From contig OX485804.1 in assembly GCA_950295325.1 (NCBI GenBank), positions 55,972,429 through 56,036,428 of the forward strand: a stretch of 64,000 nt of DNA, read 5' to 3'. The translations under genes and the position numbers were made by a program. The stretch is from Polytrichum commune. Its lineage: Eukaryota; Streptophyta; Polytrichopsida; Polytrichales; Polytrichaceae. Each line of letters opens with the position of its first letter. Position 1 is the stretch's first letter. Positions 1 through 10,574 of this stretch are shown piece after piece. The notes below the pieces were generated by a model. That model saw only the letters and a list, made by a program, of their open reading frames with translations, made no database searches and had not been told where the DNA came from.

Positions 1-1447
1 GCACATTCAGAGGTTGGAAAATTCGGGGAGGCCATAGCTGACTGTGAGAAAGCCATCCAAATAGATCCTTCTTACAGTAAAGCTTACAGCCGCCTGGGGT
101 GGGTGTACCATGCCCAAGGGCGTTTCCAAGAAGCCATTGACATGGGTTTCCAGAAAGGTACTCTAACACTCGATTTGTTTTTTGTATCTTGGGTCCCGCA
201 AGACTGGTGGGTTTCATTGGCTCATTGTTTCTTTTCTGGTTTGTCTTCCTAAAAGGATCTGTCAATGCAACTTTAGTTCTGTTGGTAAGTATCTGGCTTA
301 AGTGCAACTTTGTACAACTTGCAGCACTAAATTTGGACCCAAGCAACAACACTGCCAAGGAGAATTTGGTGGTACTAATCTCACTCCACTCCAGTCTGGA
401 TGATGTATCTTGTTCTTGGAACTCTAGATTAATTATGGCTTTAATTGTCTTGACACAGTTTCAAGTACTGTATATTATTTACGAGGCAAGGATCACTCTC
501 AATCTTAAGTCAGTGATATGCTGTTTCTTATGACCCTGTTTGAGACTTACTAACCCAAATTTTCATTTCCAGGCAGCACAGCAGAAACTCGCTGAGCAGC
601 ACCAGCATTATCACCAAGACCAGCAACAAGGGCAAAATCCTTTTGGCCAGGTCAGAAATTTGACAGTTCTGGAGAAAGCAGCACAGATTAGTAGCACAGA
701 TATCAATTGCTACCTCTGTGCCAATTGTTGTCTCTTTAAAATACTAAGTCCACTAAGGTAGATAGCCCTTATTTGGTTACTTTACATACTTGAGTGGTAT
801 GTGGTTTGGTGTGGCTCCAAGATCGGATACCAAAAAGACATATGTTCAAAAGAGATTGGAGTCTGTGCTCTAAAATGATAACCATAATAGGCTCAATGGT
901 CAACATAATTAATTTTTAATGTTTTGGGGGTGTCATGCTCTGAAAACTATGAGGTTAGCAGCCACACCCTTGATTTGTGCTAACCATCTTATACTAATCG
1001 CGTGTTTCATATCCTAGGAGAAGCAGACTAGTCAGAAAAAGTATCCATTTAAGATATCTGACAATTTTTTGAAGTGAATTCCAGGGAATGAATTTCACTG
1101 GACAGCTGCCTGGAAACATGCAATTACCACCAGAAATGGCAAATTTGATACCTGGTATAATGAACCTTGCTGCCCAATTTGGGACAAGACAAGGTGACAG
1201 TAATAATGCCCAGCAGCAGGGACCTGCTGGACCTGCAAATCAAGCAGACGGTCATTATTCAGAGCATGAGGATGATGATGTACATGTAGATGCAAACATC
1301 AACATATCTGTGAATGGACAAGAAATGCCTCCCCAGTTTGCCAACTTAATGACTTCTATGCTGCAAATGCTTGGAAGTGGAGGAGCCAACAATAACCAGC
1401 GCCAAGAAAGTCAGAACAATCAAGGACCTCCAGGTGGTACAAGCTGA
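1..1447 (+). CDS. SGT: SGT-type small glutamine-rich TPR co-chaperone, 3' part
   Basis: The gene enters from the left edge. Exons are 1-157, 325-371, 573-650 and 1085-1447, with consistent phases (1, 0, 0). The first exon reads as the end of a TPR block (EAIADCEKAIQIDPSYSKAY, then a helix pair ending GFQKA), continuing with LNLDPSNNTAKENL and a glutamine-rich stretch QQKLAEQHQHYHQDQQQGQ. The last exon is Met-, Gln- and Asn-rich (GMNFTGQLPGNMQLPPEM; LMTSMLQMLGSGG) and ends GPPGGTS. That order, TPR then Q-rich C-terminus, is the known SGT plan. The family acts in the cytosol, binding Hsp70/Hsp90 and tail-anchored membrane-protein clients. The N-terminal dimerisation domain and first TPRs lie outside the window. 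An acidic insert (SEHEDDDVHVDANINISVNG) splits the C-terminal region. It is convergent with PUR7. Confidence 0.92.
754..1062 (-). repeat. Family A MITE in SGT intron 3, reverse orientation
   Basis: The segment starts TAAGGTAG and runs in reverse the same text seen at 7706, 14351, 21206, 34267 and elsewhere (TGAGTGGTATGTGGTTTGG, CTAACCATCTTATACTAAT). Family A is about 320-380 bases with imperfect inverted ends beginning TAAGGTAG and carrying GTTACTTTT inside. No long ORF is present, so it is a non-autonomous DNA element. It lies wholly between exon 3 and exon 4. Confidence 0.75.
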
Positions 1448-2177
1448 GTAAGGGGCAATAGTCTCTTTTGATTGAAGCATATGGTAATGTCTTTTGGAAG
1501 GTAGTCACATTTGAAACTGGATATTTTCCAGTATTGAAGGTGCTCAAGGTTGAATGAATAGTCCATTGTTTAGTGATGGTAGGACTTTATGTAACCAAAG
1601 CTTACTGTAGGCAATATTTCCTAGACACTTATTGATACAATTCTAGTGAAATTGGTTAAGTGAGCTACTAGTAAAACTTTTGAGGATTCCAGTTGTTTGT
1701 AAAGATTAAAATCTGACATGAATCAGTGCACAATTTATTGAAACTGTAACCAGGAGGAACCCACAAGCCAATCAAAAAAAAAGGGAAACACCAAACAGCA
1801 GGTCACATCAGTGACACCAGTCACGCCAAACAAGATAAAATTTGTACAGGACACTCTGAAAGGTAGCCCTCTGAAATTTGAAAGTCCAACCCAAAGCTCA
1901 CGGCATGTGGAGAGGGTTCAGAAGTTTATTGCTATTATCGAATTTATGCTTTCTCATTGGACCAACAATGCCCAAGAATGTGAAACCCCAGTTGGCAACA
2001 GGGAATGATGGCCCTCAAATCACATAGAAGGAAAGTAATGAAATTTAGTCCTCTCAAGTTCAACATTGGCAAAACTCATCTTTGTGACTTTAATAGTTGA
2101 CTTCTGATTGCTTGAGGTTGTTTGAGCAAGCCTAAAGGAAAAAAAGGAACTGTAGGTTCACAGAATAAAAATCCACC
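1448..2177. other. Gap between convergent genes (3' UTRs)
   Basis: This space between the SGT stop and the PUR7 stop should hold both 3' UTRs. I see no conserved protein; short open frames here lack codon bias and homology. No clear repeat was seen. Confidence 0.6.
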
Positions 2178-5100
2178 TCAACGCAACTGTTGGAGAGCAT
2201 GCTGGACATTTCTTGATATGCGTTCGTGCACAGGTTCCTGTATGAAGAATCAATTCTATCAAGTTTAGTAGCTGTGAGTGAATATTCATTATGTACATGA
2301 ATTTCACTAAGTTTGTCTTCAAGTAGAATGATTATCACAAATGCAAGCAGAATTTCAAGTCTACCAATATTCTGTTACTATCCGCAACAAACTGGAAGGA
2401 GAAGTCCACCTTTGTTTCAGGTAGTGCAATATGGGTCCCCGTAATAGTCTCATACAATACAATATACCTGCAAATGGTAACAGCAGACTATACAATCAGA
2501 TAAATTGAAGTAGATTATATTCAATAGACTTGTTCTGTAAGGATCGATTGATTTTCCAACCTTTAAACAGACTACAGATGGATACAAAGTGGGAGACATT
2601 TAGGGTTCAGTGTCAAAAATTGACCCTGAATGTTTTAAAACATTCTTTCTCAAATTTCTAATCCTATTCCTAGTTGAAGGAAGAACCCAAAAAAGAGTTT
2701 AACTGAACGGCATTTACCTCCAAGACAACTCAGCTACAAGTTCCTTAGGTGCTTCCGGCAACACCTACATTACAACGCAAATTTTGTTAGCCTGAAAGAC
2801 TTTCATTACAATGGCCGGATTATAGGTGGCTCCTGAACATAATTGTACAAACAACTTGCAAATTGTTGAGAAACATCAATAGCCACTGCAAATAATCACA
2901 ATGGTCTCAATTGCACAAATTTGACAATTTGACAAATTTCTTCTTGACCCTCTTTAGATGGCTCATATAGAGGTCCAGCACCTTGTCATTGTAGGGGTCG
3001 CACTTGCTTTTAAACCACAAGCGCAGAAACTCCTGCATTTCAGGAACATGTTCATATCTGGATTGGAGATTGCATAATAAAACAGACACAAATGGAAAAA
3101 AAAATTTACAACAGCCTCATTATGAGCTACAGGAGACCAAATGAGTCTATCATGAAATATTTCAACAATTGGTCCAGAGATCAAGTACCTTATCAATATT
3201 TTCAGGCTCAAGTCCTTGACTCTGGCGTTGTTCATATGAGGCTGCTATCCAGTATCGGCTGGAATCTGGGGTATGAACCTGCAATAGAAGATTAATAAAC
3301 ATACATACATATATATAACTGCTGCTTAAGACGCCTGAATTATCCATATACTATCACAAGGAAAAGGTGTTTGATTTGTGATGACTGCCTGCAGGTGAAT
3401 TTGCAAAAACTCTAGAATCATTTTATTGCCTCAGACACTACGTGAGATCCAGAGCTGTGAATATGATGGTGCAGAGTTAGACATGTCATATTCCCTTATT
3501 AATCAAGCTCAAGCATTCTCCTCTTCAAACAATAGTTGTAAGCAAAGACCCTAAGAGATAATGGTAGAGGAACTCACCTCATCAATCAGTACAATGGTGC
3601 CATCACTTGTCTTGCCAAACTCATACTTAGTGTCCACTAGCAACAAGCCATGTTTCAAGGCTACATCCTGCATGTTCAAGGATTCACATTCTTTATTTTA
3701 ATGAGAACATCCTCAAAACAGTCAGAACATCCTTATATATAGATAGATATTGTGGTGGACGGTTGCCAAGAGCAGGTCATGCACCTGACCAAATTTGAAG
3801 AGTGCGAGTGCCCTCCTCTGGACCTCTTCAAAATCTCCCTTTGTCATCAGCCCTTGCTCGATGATCTACAAAACCCACAATCATCACAGGAATATGAAAA
3901 TTCTGTAGGATATTACAAGAACTTGTTCAATTTTTTTGACAACAGAACAACACTTCGAAGGTTATGCTGGGACCTCACCATAACAGAAATACTTACTCTA
4001 GGCCTAGGAAAGTTTTCAGAAGCTGCAGCTTGTGTAAGGGCCACTTTACAATATGGTCAAGGCAGTACCCTGAAAAAACCGAAATTGGTTTTTCTGCGGT
4101 CACAGGCCTTCAAGTGTCGTGTAAAGATGTACAGGACCGGGCTCTTAACCAAATGCTAATTCATTACCATTCTATTCATGTAGGGCCCTCTACACCATGA
4201 GCTAAAATTAATCAAGTATTATAAGATTTTGAAGTGTCGCAGTCTCTCGGTTTTGTGTGAGACCTACGCCTCTTTGAGGTGGGCTTGATGGAAAATCTGG
4301 TAAACCATGAAACATTATCCATTTCATGTCATGTGGGACTCCATGTAGGTTTTTCATCCATTCAAACAATCATTTTAGGTCTCAAAAGAAACTCATGGCA
4401 CCTAGAGGTCATGCAATGAACCTCGAGTCCTGAGATTGGGAGATCGTGGTCGGCAGCCTTAGTGGTGGGAGTCATGATGTTTCCCTCCAAACGCTCATTC
4501 TTCTTCATTCCTGGAAAGTACAAAGATGCAAGTCATTACCTGACGTCGAATATACACAGTATTGCTTCTAAAGTGTACACACGACACATAATATAAAAAT
4601 CCTTGTACTTCCAGCCTGAACACTTTCCAAGTACTTGCCAGGAAAATAAATAAATGACAGCAGAAAAGTCCTACATAGAGTTTAAATCTCCATACCTTTT
4701 GAAAATAATCAGGCAAAATGTTCAGTAGCACCTAGCCAAGATATAATGCATCACATATGAATGGTCTAAAAAAAGTCATGTGCCAAAAACATCTGTAATA
4801 TGCAAGAATACATCCAGGAAGTGCCAAATCCACATAATCTTGTGGCCAACTTGTACCAAACCTTCAGGAAGGTCATTGCCACAGTAGTTACGAAGACCCT
4901 GGTTGTAAACAGTCCACAGAGACGTGCTTGTGCTGCCAGTCATGTAGCCACGCACTGAAGCATAAAATTAAGTCCAAAGTCAGCACACTCTTAAGCTTCT
5001 CAAAAACAACTCATACATTTCATCGTGCCGAGATTGATCTGTAACTAGGAAATTTGTGTATAAGCAAACAACCACACACAAAGGAAATGAGAAAGGGAAT

Positions 5101-7167
5101 AGATCCAGACCCACAAATTCAACAGGAAAAACTGTGCACTTTTTTGCTATGGTGACATTGGGATCCGGAGCGCTGACAATTGCATTCTCCGTGATGTGCT
5201 TGGTCTTGTTGAACCACCACATACTCGTCTCATTCAAGACCTGTGTAACATACAAATGTACATATCCTTGTAAGTATCGATGCTCAAACAACACTTAAAG
5301 GCGACTCAGTATATCATCAAATTAAAATCAAGAGAGCTAATTGATCCAAAGATTTTAGAGTTATAACTCAATAAATAGCAATAAAGAAGAAGCAAACGTA
5401 AATTAGAATCAATAGAAGGAAAATAAAATAAAAGTCACACATGCGGCAATAGCCAAATAGTGGCAAGGCACTTGCCCAGGATCCCCACTGACTTCCATCA
5501 GTTCCTGACAGTGGATCCTTCTTTTGAGTTTCTGCTACATCTCTAAAGGTAGCAAGAAGACCAAAGAAAATTGTCATACAGCATGCATACCATTCTTAAG
5601 CATACCATTTCCATTCTAGCTTCAAGAATAATTTTTCTGTAGTCACGGTCCATATACAAAGATTCAATTGAAGTGCATCCCAAATGGAATCAGGATATTC
5701 TGAAAATTATTCCATGTGCAACGGAACCTAAATAGGCCACTTAAGAATATTACATGTGTAGTAAGACCTCAAATTCGACATAAGGAAAGCATGAGAGAGA
5801 AGACAAAAGCCAAATGTTTTGATAAAAAAACCTATTTTTGCTACATACAAATGATACACAAGAACAAATTCACTGTAAGTAAGCTGCAATAGATGAGTAG
5901 ACACTCAATCCAGATGTTGAATGCCAATCATTATTCTTGAGAAAATTGGAAATACATGCCATCGTTTCAGGGTTTAGGGTTTAAGACGCTTGACCTGACC
6001 CCTGAATGGTTTTAAGAAGAATTTACCAAGAATCAAGGTCCTTGGGTACATGTATGAATGCCGAATCATTCTTAGGTCATTCCATTTCCAATGGAACCTA
6101 CATAGGCTACTTAAAAATGTTCAATGTGTAGTAAGACCTCAATTTCGGCACAAGGAGAGCATGAGAGAGAAGACAAAACCCTGAAGTAAGGAGAATTATA
6201 TGCCGTCGTTTCAGGGTATAGGGTTTAGGGTTTAAGACGCTCCACCTGACCCTTGAATGGTACGGACGCGAGGACGCGGTCGAAAGCACTTTGTCGATCT
6301 GTCGTCACCAACACCATGTAATCACCAGCATCGTATGTATCCCTCACCTGCACACACAAGTAGGAATTCGAAACTCATGCACAAAACCTCTGATTAAACC
6401 CTTAAAAAGGAACAAAAGCAATGCAAATTTCACGTTTTCTTAAAGATTCAACTGCTTCAAAAGAGCCATTCTCTAACTCAACATGACTTTTGGTCGGTCT
6501 TGGATGTCTTGGTTGTCTTGGATACAACAGCATCCATGTTCGGTAGGTTTTCGGTGCATGCTTGGAGGTGGCCATTAAGAGTCAAACTCATTTGGCATGC
6601 CATCAAGAGGGGATATAAAAATGAGTTTGGCACTCACCGGATCGAACTAGGTTGCTCTTCATCCAAATTCAAACACTATACCTCCGAGCATGCACCATCA
6701 TCGCAAGTGGACAGCCACTATTGATATAGTATGCAAAACAACCAATCGAAAATCACGGGGGACCAAATCCCGACGAAACGTCGCATTGGGTTAAACGATA
6801 CACTCTAATGGCAGCTCACCTTGCCACGAATCTTTGCCCCAAGACCAGGCACGCTGTCATTCAAATAGCTTTCCGTAATGCAATTGTCCAAGGCGCCAAG
6901 AATCGAACTCTCCACCTCCGGTCTCCGCGCATTCAAGTCCACCGTCTTCTCCATTGCCGCACTCCCCCTCACGATACTAACCCTGTGCAGAGATTGCTTG
7001 CTTGCAGATTGCAAACCTAAACCCAAATGCCCTAATTGGGGTTTAAGAACATTTGTTCTCCGGAGAGAAAGCTGCGCACTCGCAACTACCCCTCCTGCAA
7101 CGGCATTCACTTCGACTTTCGATGCACATAAAACACTTCCACCCTGCGAGAGGGCCGCCATCTCCAA
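2178..7167 (-). CDS. PUR7: SAICAR synthetase (phosphoribosylaminoimidazole-succinocarboxamide synthase)
   Basis: Twelve exons: 7167-6820, 6347-6246, 5240-5111, 4954-4862, 4510-4422, 3865-3785, 3667-3578, 3278-3189, 3032-2982, 2764-2718, 2467-2410 and 2237-2178. All phases agree, giving 412 residues, close to the ~411 of the Arabidopsis enzyme. It joins CAIR and aspartate using ATP in de novo purine synthesis. Residues 1-75 ([10 protein letters not shown]..., rich in Ser, Ala and Arg, few acids) look like a plastid transit peptide. The enzyme starts near [17 protein letters not shown]. Family signatures are visible: [11 protein letters not shown] (~135-145), [15 protein letters not shown] (183-197), [10 protein letters not shown] and [10 protein letters not shown] (~289-298). 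The C-terminus ends [19 protein letters not shown]. Small exons 10-12 (15-19 codons) are easily missed; reading through exon 9 would give a false truncated C-terminus. The open donor at exon 9 (GACAAG then GTGCTG) and the exact continuation [16 protein letters not shown] at 2764 settle this. Confidence 0.97.
5716..6262. repeat. Diverged direct duplication in PUR7 intron 2
   Basis: Text at about 5716-6015 recurs at about 6080-6262: GGAACCTA(A/C)ATAGGC, GTGTAGTAAGACCTCAA, GCATGAGAGAGAAGACAAAA, then CAGGG(T)...GGGTTTAGGGTTTAAGACG followed by ACCTGACCC(C/T)TGAATGGT. The second copy includes the last 15 coding bases and donor of exon 2, so the first copy carries a degenerate extra exon end inside the intron. 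Offsets between matching pieces shrink from ~365 to ~240, so one copy has lost about 120 bases. Confidence 0.75.
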
Positions 7168-7705
7168 ACCCCAACCCGAAATTCAGAACAGAGTACAGAA
7201 GATTTCAAGAGAACTTTGGCAATTCTTTACCGATTGGGGTGTGGGGGGTATTGGCGTGACGAGTGGAAGAGCGTGATTATGAAGGTTTTGCGAAAATCAG
7301 GTACCGAGGTTTGTGATTCTAGTGACGGTTATCCGAATCCTGAAACTTATTAAATACATTCAACTTATTCGAAGCTGATCACAACATACACAAGAAGATC
7401 CCTATGGTGGGGCCCACTAGATTCGTTGGGTGGAGTTGGTGGGCCCCACGTTCCTGAACTTATCCTTTCGGAGCATCATTCAACCAAATCTATAGTCTCC
7501 CTAAATGGGGCTGGTCACTAGATTGCTTTTGCACCCGTCACAAACTTGTCAAATGCCCGTCACAACCATTGGCCCCCACCCCAAATGTATACACAATGCA
7601 CATTTGACGGGTCTGACAAGCATTTGACAGGTTTGTGACAGGTGCAAAAAGCAGCCTTGCTCGTCACAAACAAATCATGTTCCAGCAGTGTTGTAAGTGA
7701 ACCTA
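7168..7705. promoter_or_regulatory. PUR7 upstream region with a long hairpin
   Basis: This is the presumed PUR7 promoter and leader. No clear TATA box could be assigned. At 7521-7656 there is an inverted repeat: left arm GATTGCTTTTGCACCCGTCA..., right arm ending GGTGCAAAAAGCAGCC. Arms are about 44 bases with roughly 85% match, and the spacer is about 45 bases. It could be a tiny MITE or a hairpin transcript source. Confidence 0.5.
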
Positions 7706-8077
7706 GGTAGATGTGTCTTAAATGGTTACTTTTTGAACTAGCCCACTTCTACAAGGTTATTAGACACGCGAATAGTATGAGATGGTTAGCATATCCAAAT
7801 CGAGGCCGGAGCAACTTTTTCTCATAGTGTTTAGAGCTCCTGTGTATTTCTTATTCATCATTAAGATGAAGATTGTTGTGCTCATTAAGTGGTCGTATAA
7901 GTCCCTCCAATCATGTTGACTATTGAGTCTAGAATAGTTATCATATTATGAGCACGTAGTCCAATCTCGTTTAAACACATGACTTCTTGGTATTTGTTCT
8001 TGGAGCCAGACCCAACCACATACCACTCAAATATAGGTGTCCAACTGAGATAAGTAACCGAATTAGGCAAATTACCT
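7706..8077 (+). repeat. Family A MITE
   Basis: It starts TAGGTAGATGTGTCTTAAATGG and ends ...GATAAGTAACCGAATTAGG. Internal text (GGTTAGCATATCCAAATCGAGG, TTGACTATTGAGTCTAGAAT, CCACATACCACTCAAATATAGG) matches the other family A copies. Its right end abuts the CACTA-like element. Confidence 0.75.
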
Positions 8078-9131
8078 CACTACAAAACATGGTCCTAGAA
8101 CACACTTCCTAGCTTAGGGAGGCGACTATGGGAATTTTTGAAAACCACGTGAGATAAAAAAAAATAGGGTCAATTTAATTTGTTTAGGGTAAATTTTATA
8201 ATTTCGTTAAATCTACCACAACATTGGAAATATGTCCCCTACATGATTGTATGTAAATTAGGGTGATGGAAAATTCCTTCATTTTAGTAATAAAAAAAAA
8301 TAAGGTCATAGACATAAGATCACCCTAAAAGTGTGTAGTAGGATCAGTAGAATAGTTATGGGTTTGACTACTTGGATGAAGAAGTGTGTAGTTTCTATCC
8401 AAATTTGAATCAAGTGCGTTAGTATGGAGGGATACGTTGTGGGATTTTTTGGGGGGAAGAAATGTGCTAGCGCCCCTAAACGGCCGTTGGGTTCTGCAAT
8501 GACGCTAAACATGTGGGACCCCGCTAGATATTTGTTTATTTCAGCTTGTATATTTTGTTATCTCCATATTTATTGGTAGCCATTTAACTAGTCTTATGTG
8601 TTATTGGTTGTGTTTTGAATGGTATTTTGAATGATTTAGGATTGGTATTACTAATTAAAACCAAATGAATGGCAATTTGAATGGTATGGAATGTTCGTTG
8701 GTCACATAGTCAGCTTCGCAATGCTATAGTATTATGTTCACTATTTGGTACTTGTACAATTTATAAAAAAAATATTGTGCCAAAAATTAGCCTCTCTAAG
8801 TAATTACAAATAAATATAGGGTGCTAGAAAATACGTCAAAGTAGCTTTTTTATCTACAAATAGGGAGGGATAAACTATTGAGAGGTGCAAAAATATCCCT
8901 TCATTAAATACCCCATTATCGCACATGACTACAAAACGTAAGCGGGTGTGATCGCCCTGAGCTTCCTAGTTGACACCGACAATCATTAGAACATGACCCC
9001 ATTTTACAAGTGTCGGGTCCAATCTACAATTGTCATAGGATCGCATTCAACTCTTGTCAATGAGATCATGTGCTAATGATTGTGTATTTCAAATAGGAAG
9101 TGTGTTCTAGGACCACGTTTCCTTAGTAGTG
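8078..9131. mobile_element. CACTA-like non-autonomous DNA transposon (1,054 bp)
   Basis: The left end is CACTACAAAACATGGTCC and continues TAGAACACACTTCCTA. The right end, reverse-complemented, is CACTACTAAGGAAACGTGG then TCCTAGAACACACTTCCTA. Apart from a 4-base indel near the tips the terminal inverted repeat runs for about 34 bases. CACTA termini are the hallmark of the En/Spm superfamily. No transposase frame is present. I could not confirm a 3-base target duplication (CCT on the left, AAG on the right), so the superfamily call rests on the termini only. Confidence 0.65.
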
Positions 9132-9596
9132 AAGCTTGGACTTGTGTTGTCCCAGCCTAGGCCATGTAAGTTAGTACCAAAAGACGATGGATTAAAAATC
9201 ATGGAGGATGTAATATGTATAGGTAGTTGATATTATCTAACGTTACACTCTTAATTTTGTTTGATTTCGATGTATAGAGTAACCATTTGTCTAGTAGCAT
9301 AATTTTATAAGATCATTTTATTGAATTTTGTTAATAGGTCCACATATACTCTCAATGACTTTTGGACTACATGCTAGAAATTTGTTAACTATGATAGGTT
9401 GCCAAATGAAAGCCTTGGAATAATCATTTGGAAAAATGAAAAATACAAAAATGAAAGATCCCCCCCCCCACAAATCCAAAAACAAATATAGTTTTACCTC
9501 TCCTTACTCCCAACCCTTAACCATCTTAATCACCGACACCTTATCCACACCATCCGTCCTAACCATAAACCACCTACCTAAACCCCTAACTTTGTA

Positions 9597-9879
9597 CTTC
9601 CTCTGTCCCAAAATGATTGTTCGTGTTCCTAACTTTGGAGAGATTAAGGTTTGCTGATCATTGACGGAGTAGTTGTAAGTATGACTCTTAAAATGAAAAA
9701 CACCTACTACTCCGAAATGCCCCCCAGAGTTGCAGTGTCAAAAGACCTCTTGATGATGAAAGTTTGGCCCGAAAATATTTGACTTTGAGCCTCAAATTTC
9801 TAGCCAGGCATATAATCCGGACAATCATTTTGGGACAAAAAAATCCAAGAGGTAGGACAATCATTTTGGGATGGAGGGG
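9597..9879. mobile_element. Stowaway-like MITE (283 bp)
   Basis: Termini are CTTCCTCTGTCCCAAAATGA on the left and, reverse-complemented, CCCCTCCATCCCAAAATGA on the right. They are flanked by TA on both sides (9595-9596 and 9880-9881). The CTCCCTCYGTCCC terminus and TA target are those of Tc1/mariner Stowaway MITEs of plants. A C10 run lies just upstream at about 9462-9471. Confidence 0.85.
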
Positions 9880-10288
9880 TACATAATTGGGGGGGTGTGT
9901 GTGTGTGGGTATGTAGATTGGTTACAAAATATTTGAAGAAGGTTCAATTCATAAATATATTTGACCATTTTTTACTCACAAACCTAAAACCACTACGTAT
10001 ATTTTGATGAGTGTCTACAACATTAAATTCAAAAATTCTATATTTGGAAGTTGGTATGGTCCACATCAATTTGAAGTCAACCCTGAACTTGATAGGATAA
10101 CTAATGCATTTGGATGTCCATTTGGCAACAATTTTGTTGGATTTAAACGAAATAAATCATGTTCTTAGATTGTTCACTTTTGAGGACATGCTCTATTATG
10201 ATATATTATTTTTTGTGGATAGGCAAGCATATGTGGCAACACAAGGAGAATGTTAATTACATGCATGAGTGACTAGTTGGGAGCGGTG

Positions 10289-10574
10289 CTCGGGGGGTTC
10301 ACTCCCTCTTATATTTTGCATACACATGCGTTCGGGACCTATTTATTGGGGGGGTTATTTACTTTGCAGAAAAGATTATAAGGTGATGGTATTTTACATG
10401 TAAAAAGCCTGAAAATATTATATGTGATGGTATTTTACATGTAAACATGTTTCATTATTTTAAAATCCCCTATTTTACATGTACATTTTTTACAATATTT
10501 ATCTACAATGAATTTATTGGACCCTATTTTTTATCGCACGTTGTTCTACGATTTTCGCCAGTGAACCCCCCGAG
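10289..10574. mobile_element. MITE with perfect 15-bp terminal inverted repeat
   Basis: CTCGGGGGGTTCACT at 10289-10303 is matched exactly in reverse at 10560-10574. The interior is A/T-rich and contains the motif TATTTTACATGTA three times. No target duplication was identified. The ORF overlapping its right half (10447-10806) has no recognisable family. Confidence 0.65.

Noticed and set aside
1811-2008. ORF with PVTPNKIKFVQDTLKGSP
   Set aside because: Lies in the convergent 3' gap, has no homologue I recognise and no plausible exon joins.
2907-3089. PUR7 C-terminus read straight through exon 9 (…[14 protein letters not shown]…)
   Set aside because: A donor at 2981 and three downstream small exons restore the conserved end ([35 protein letters not shown]), so the read-through is intron sequence.
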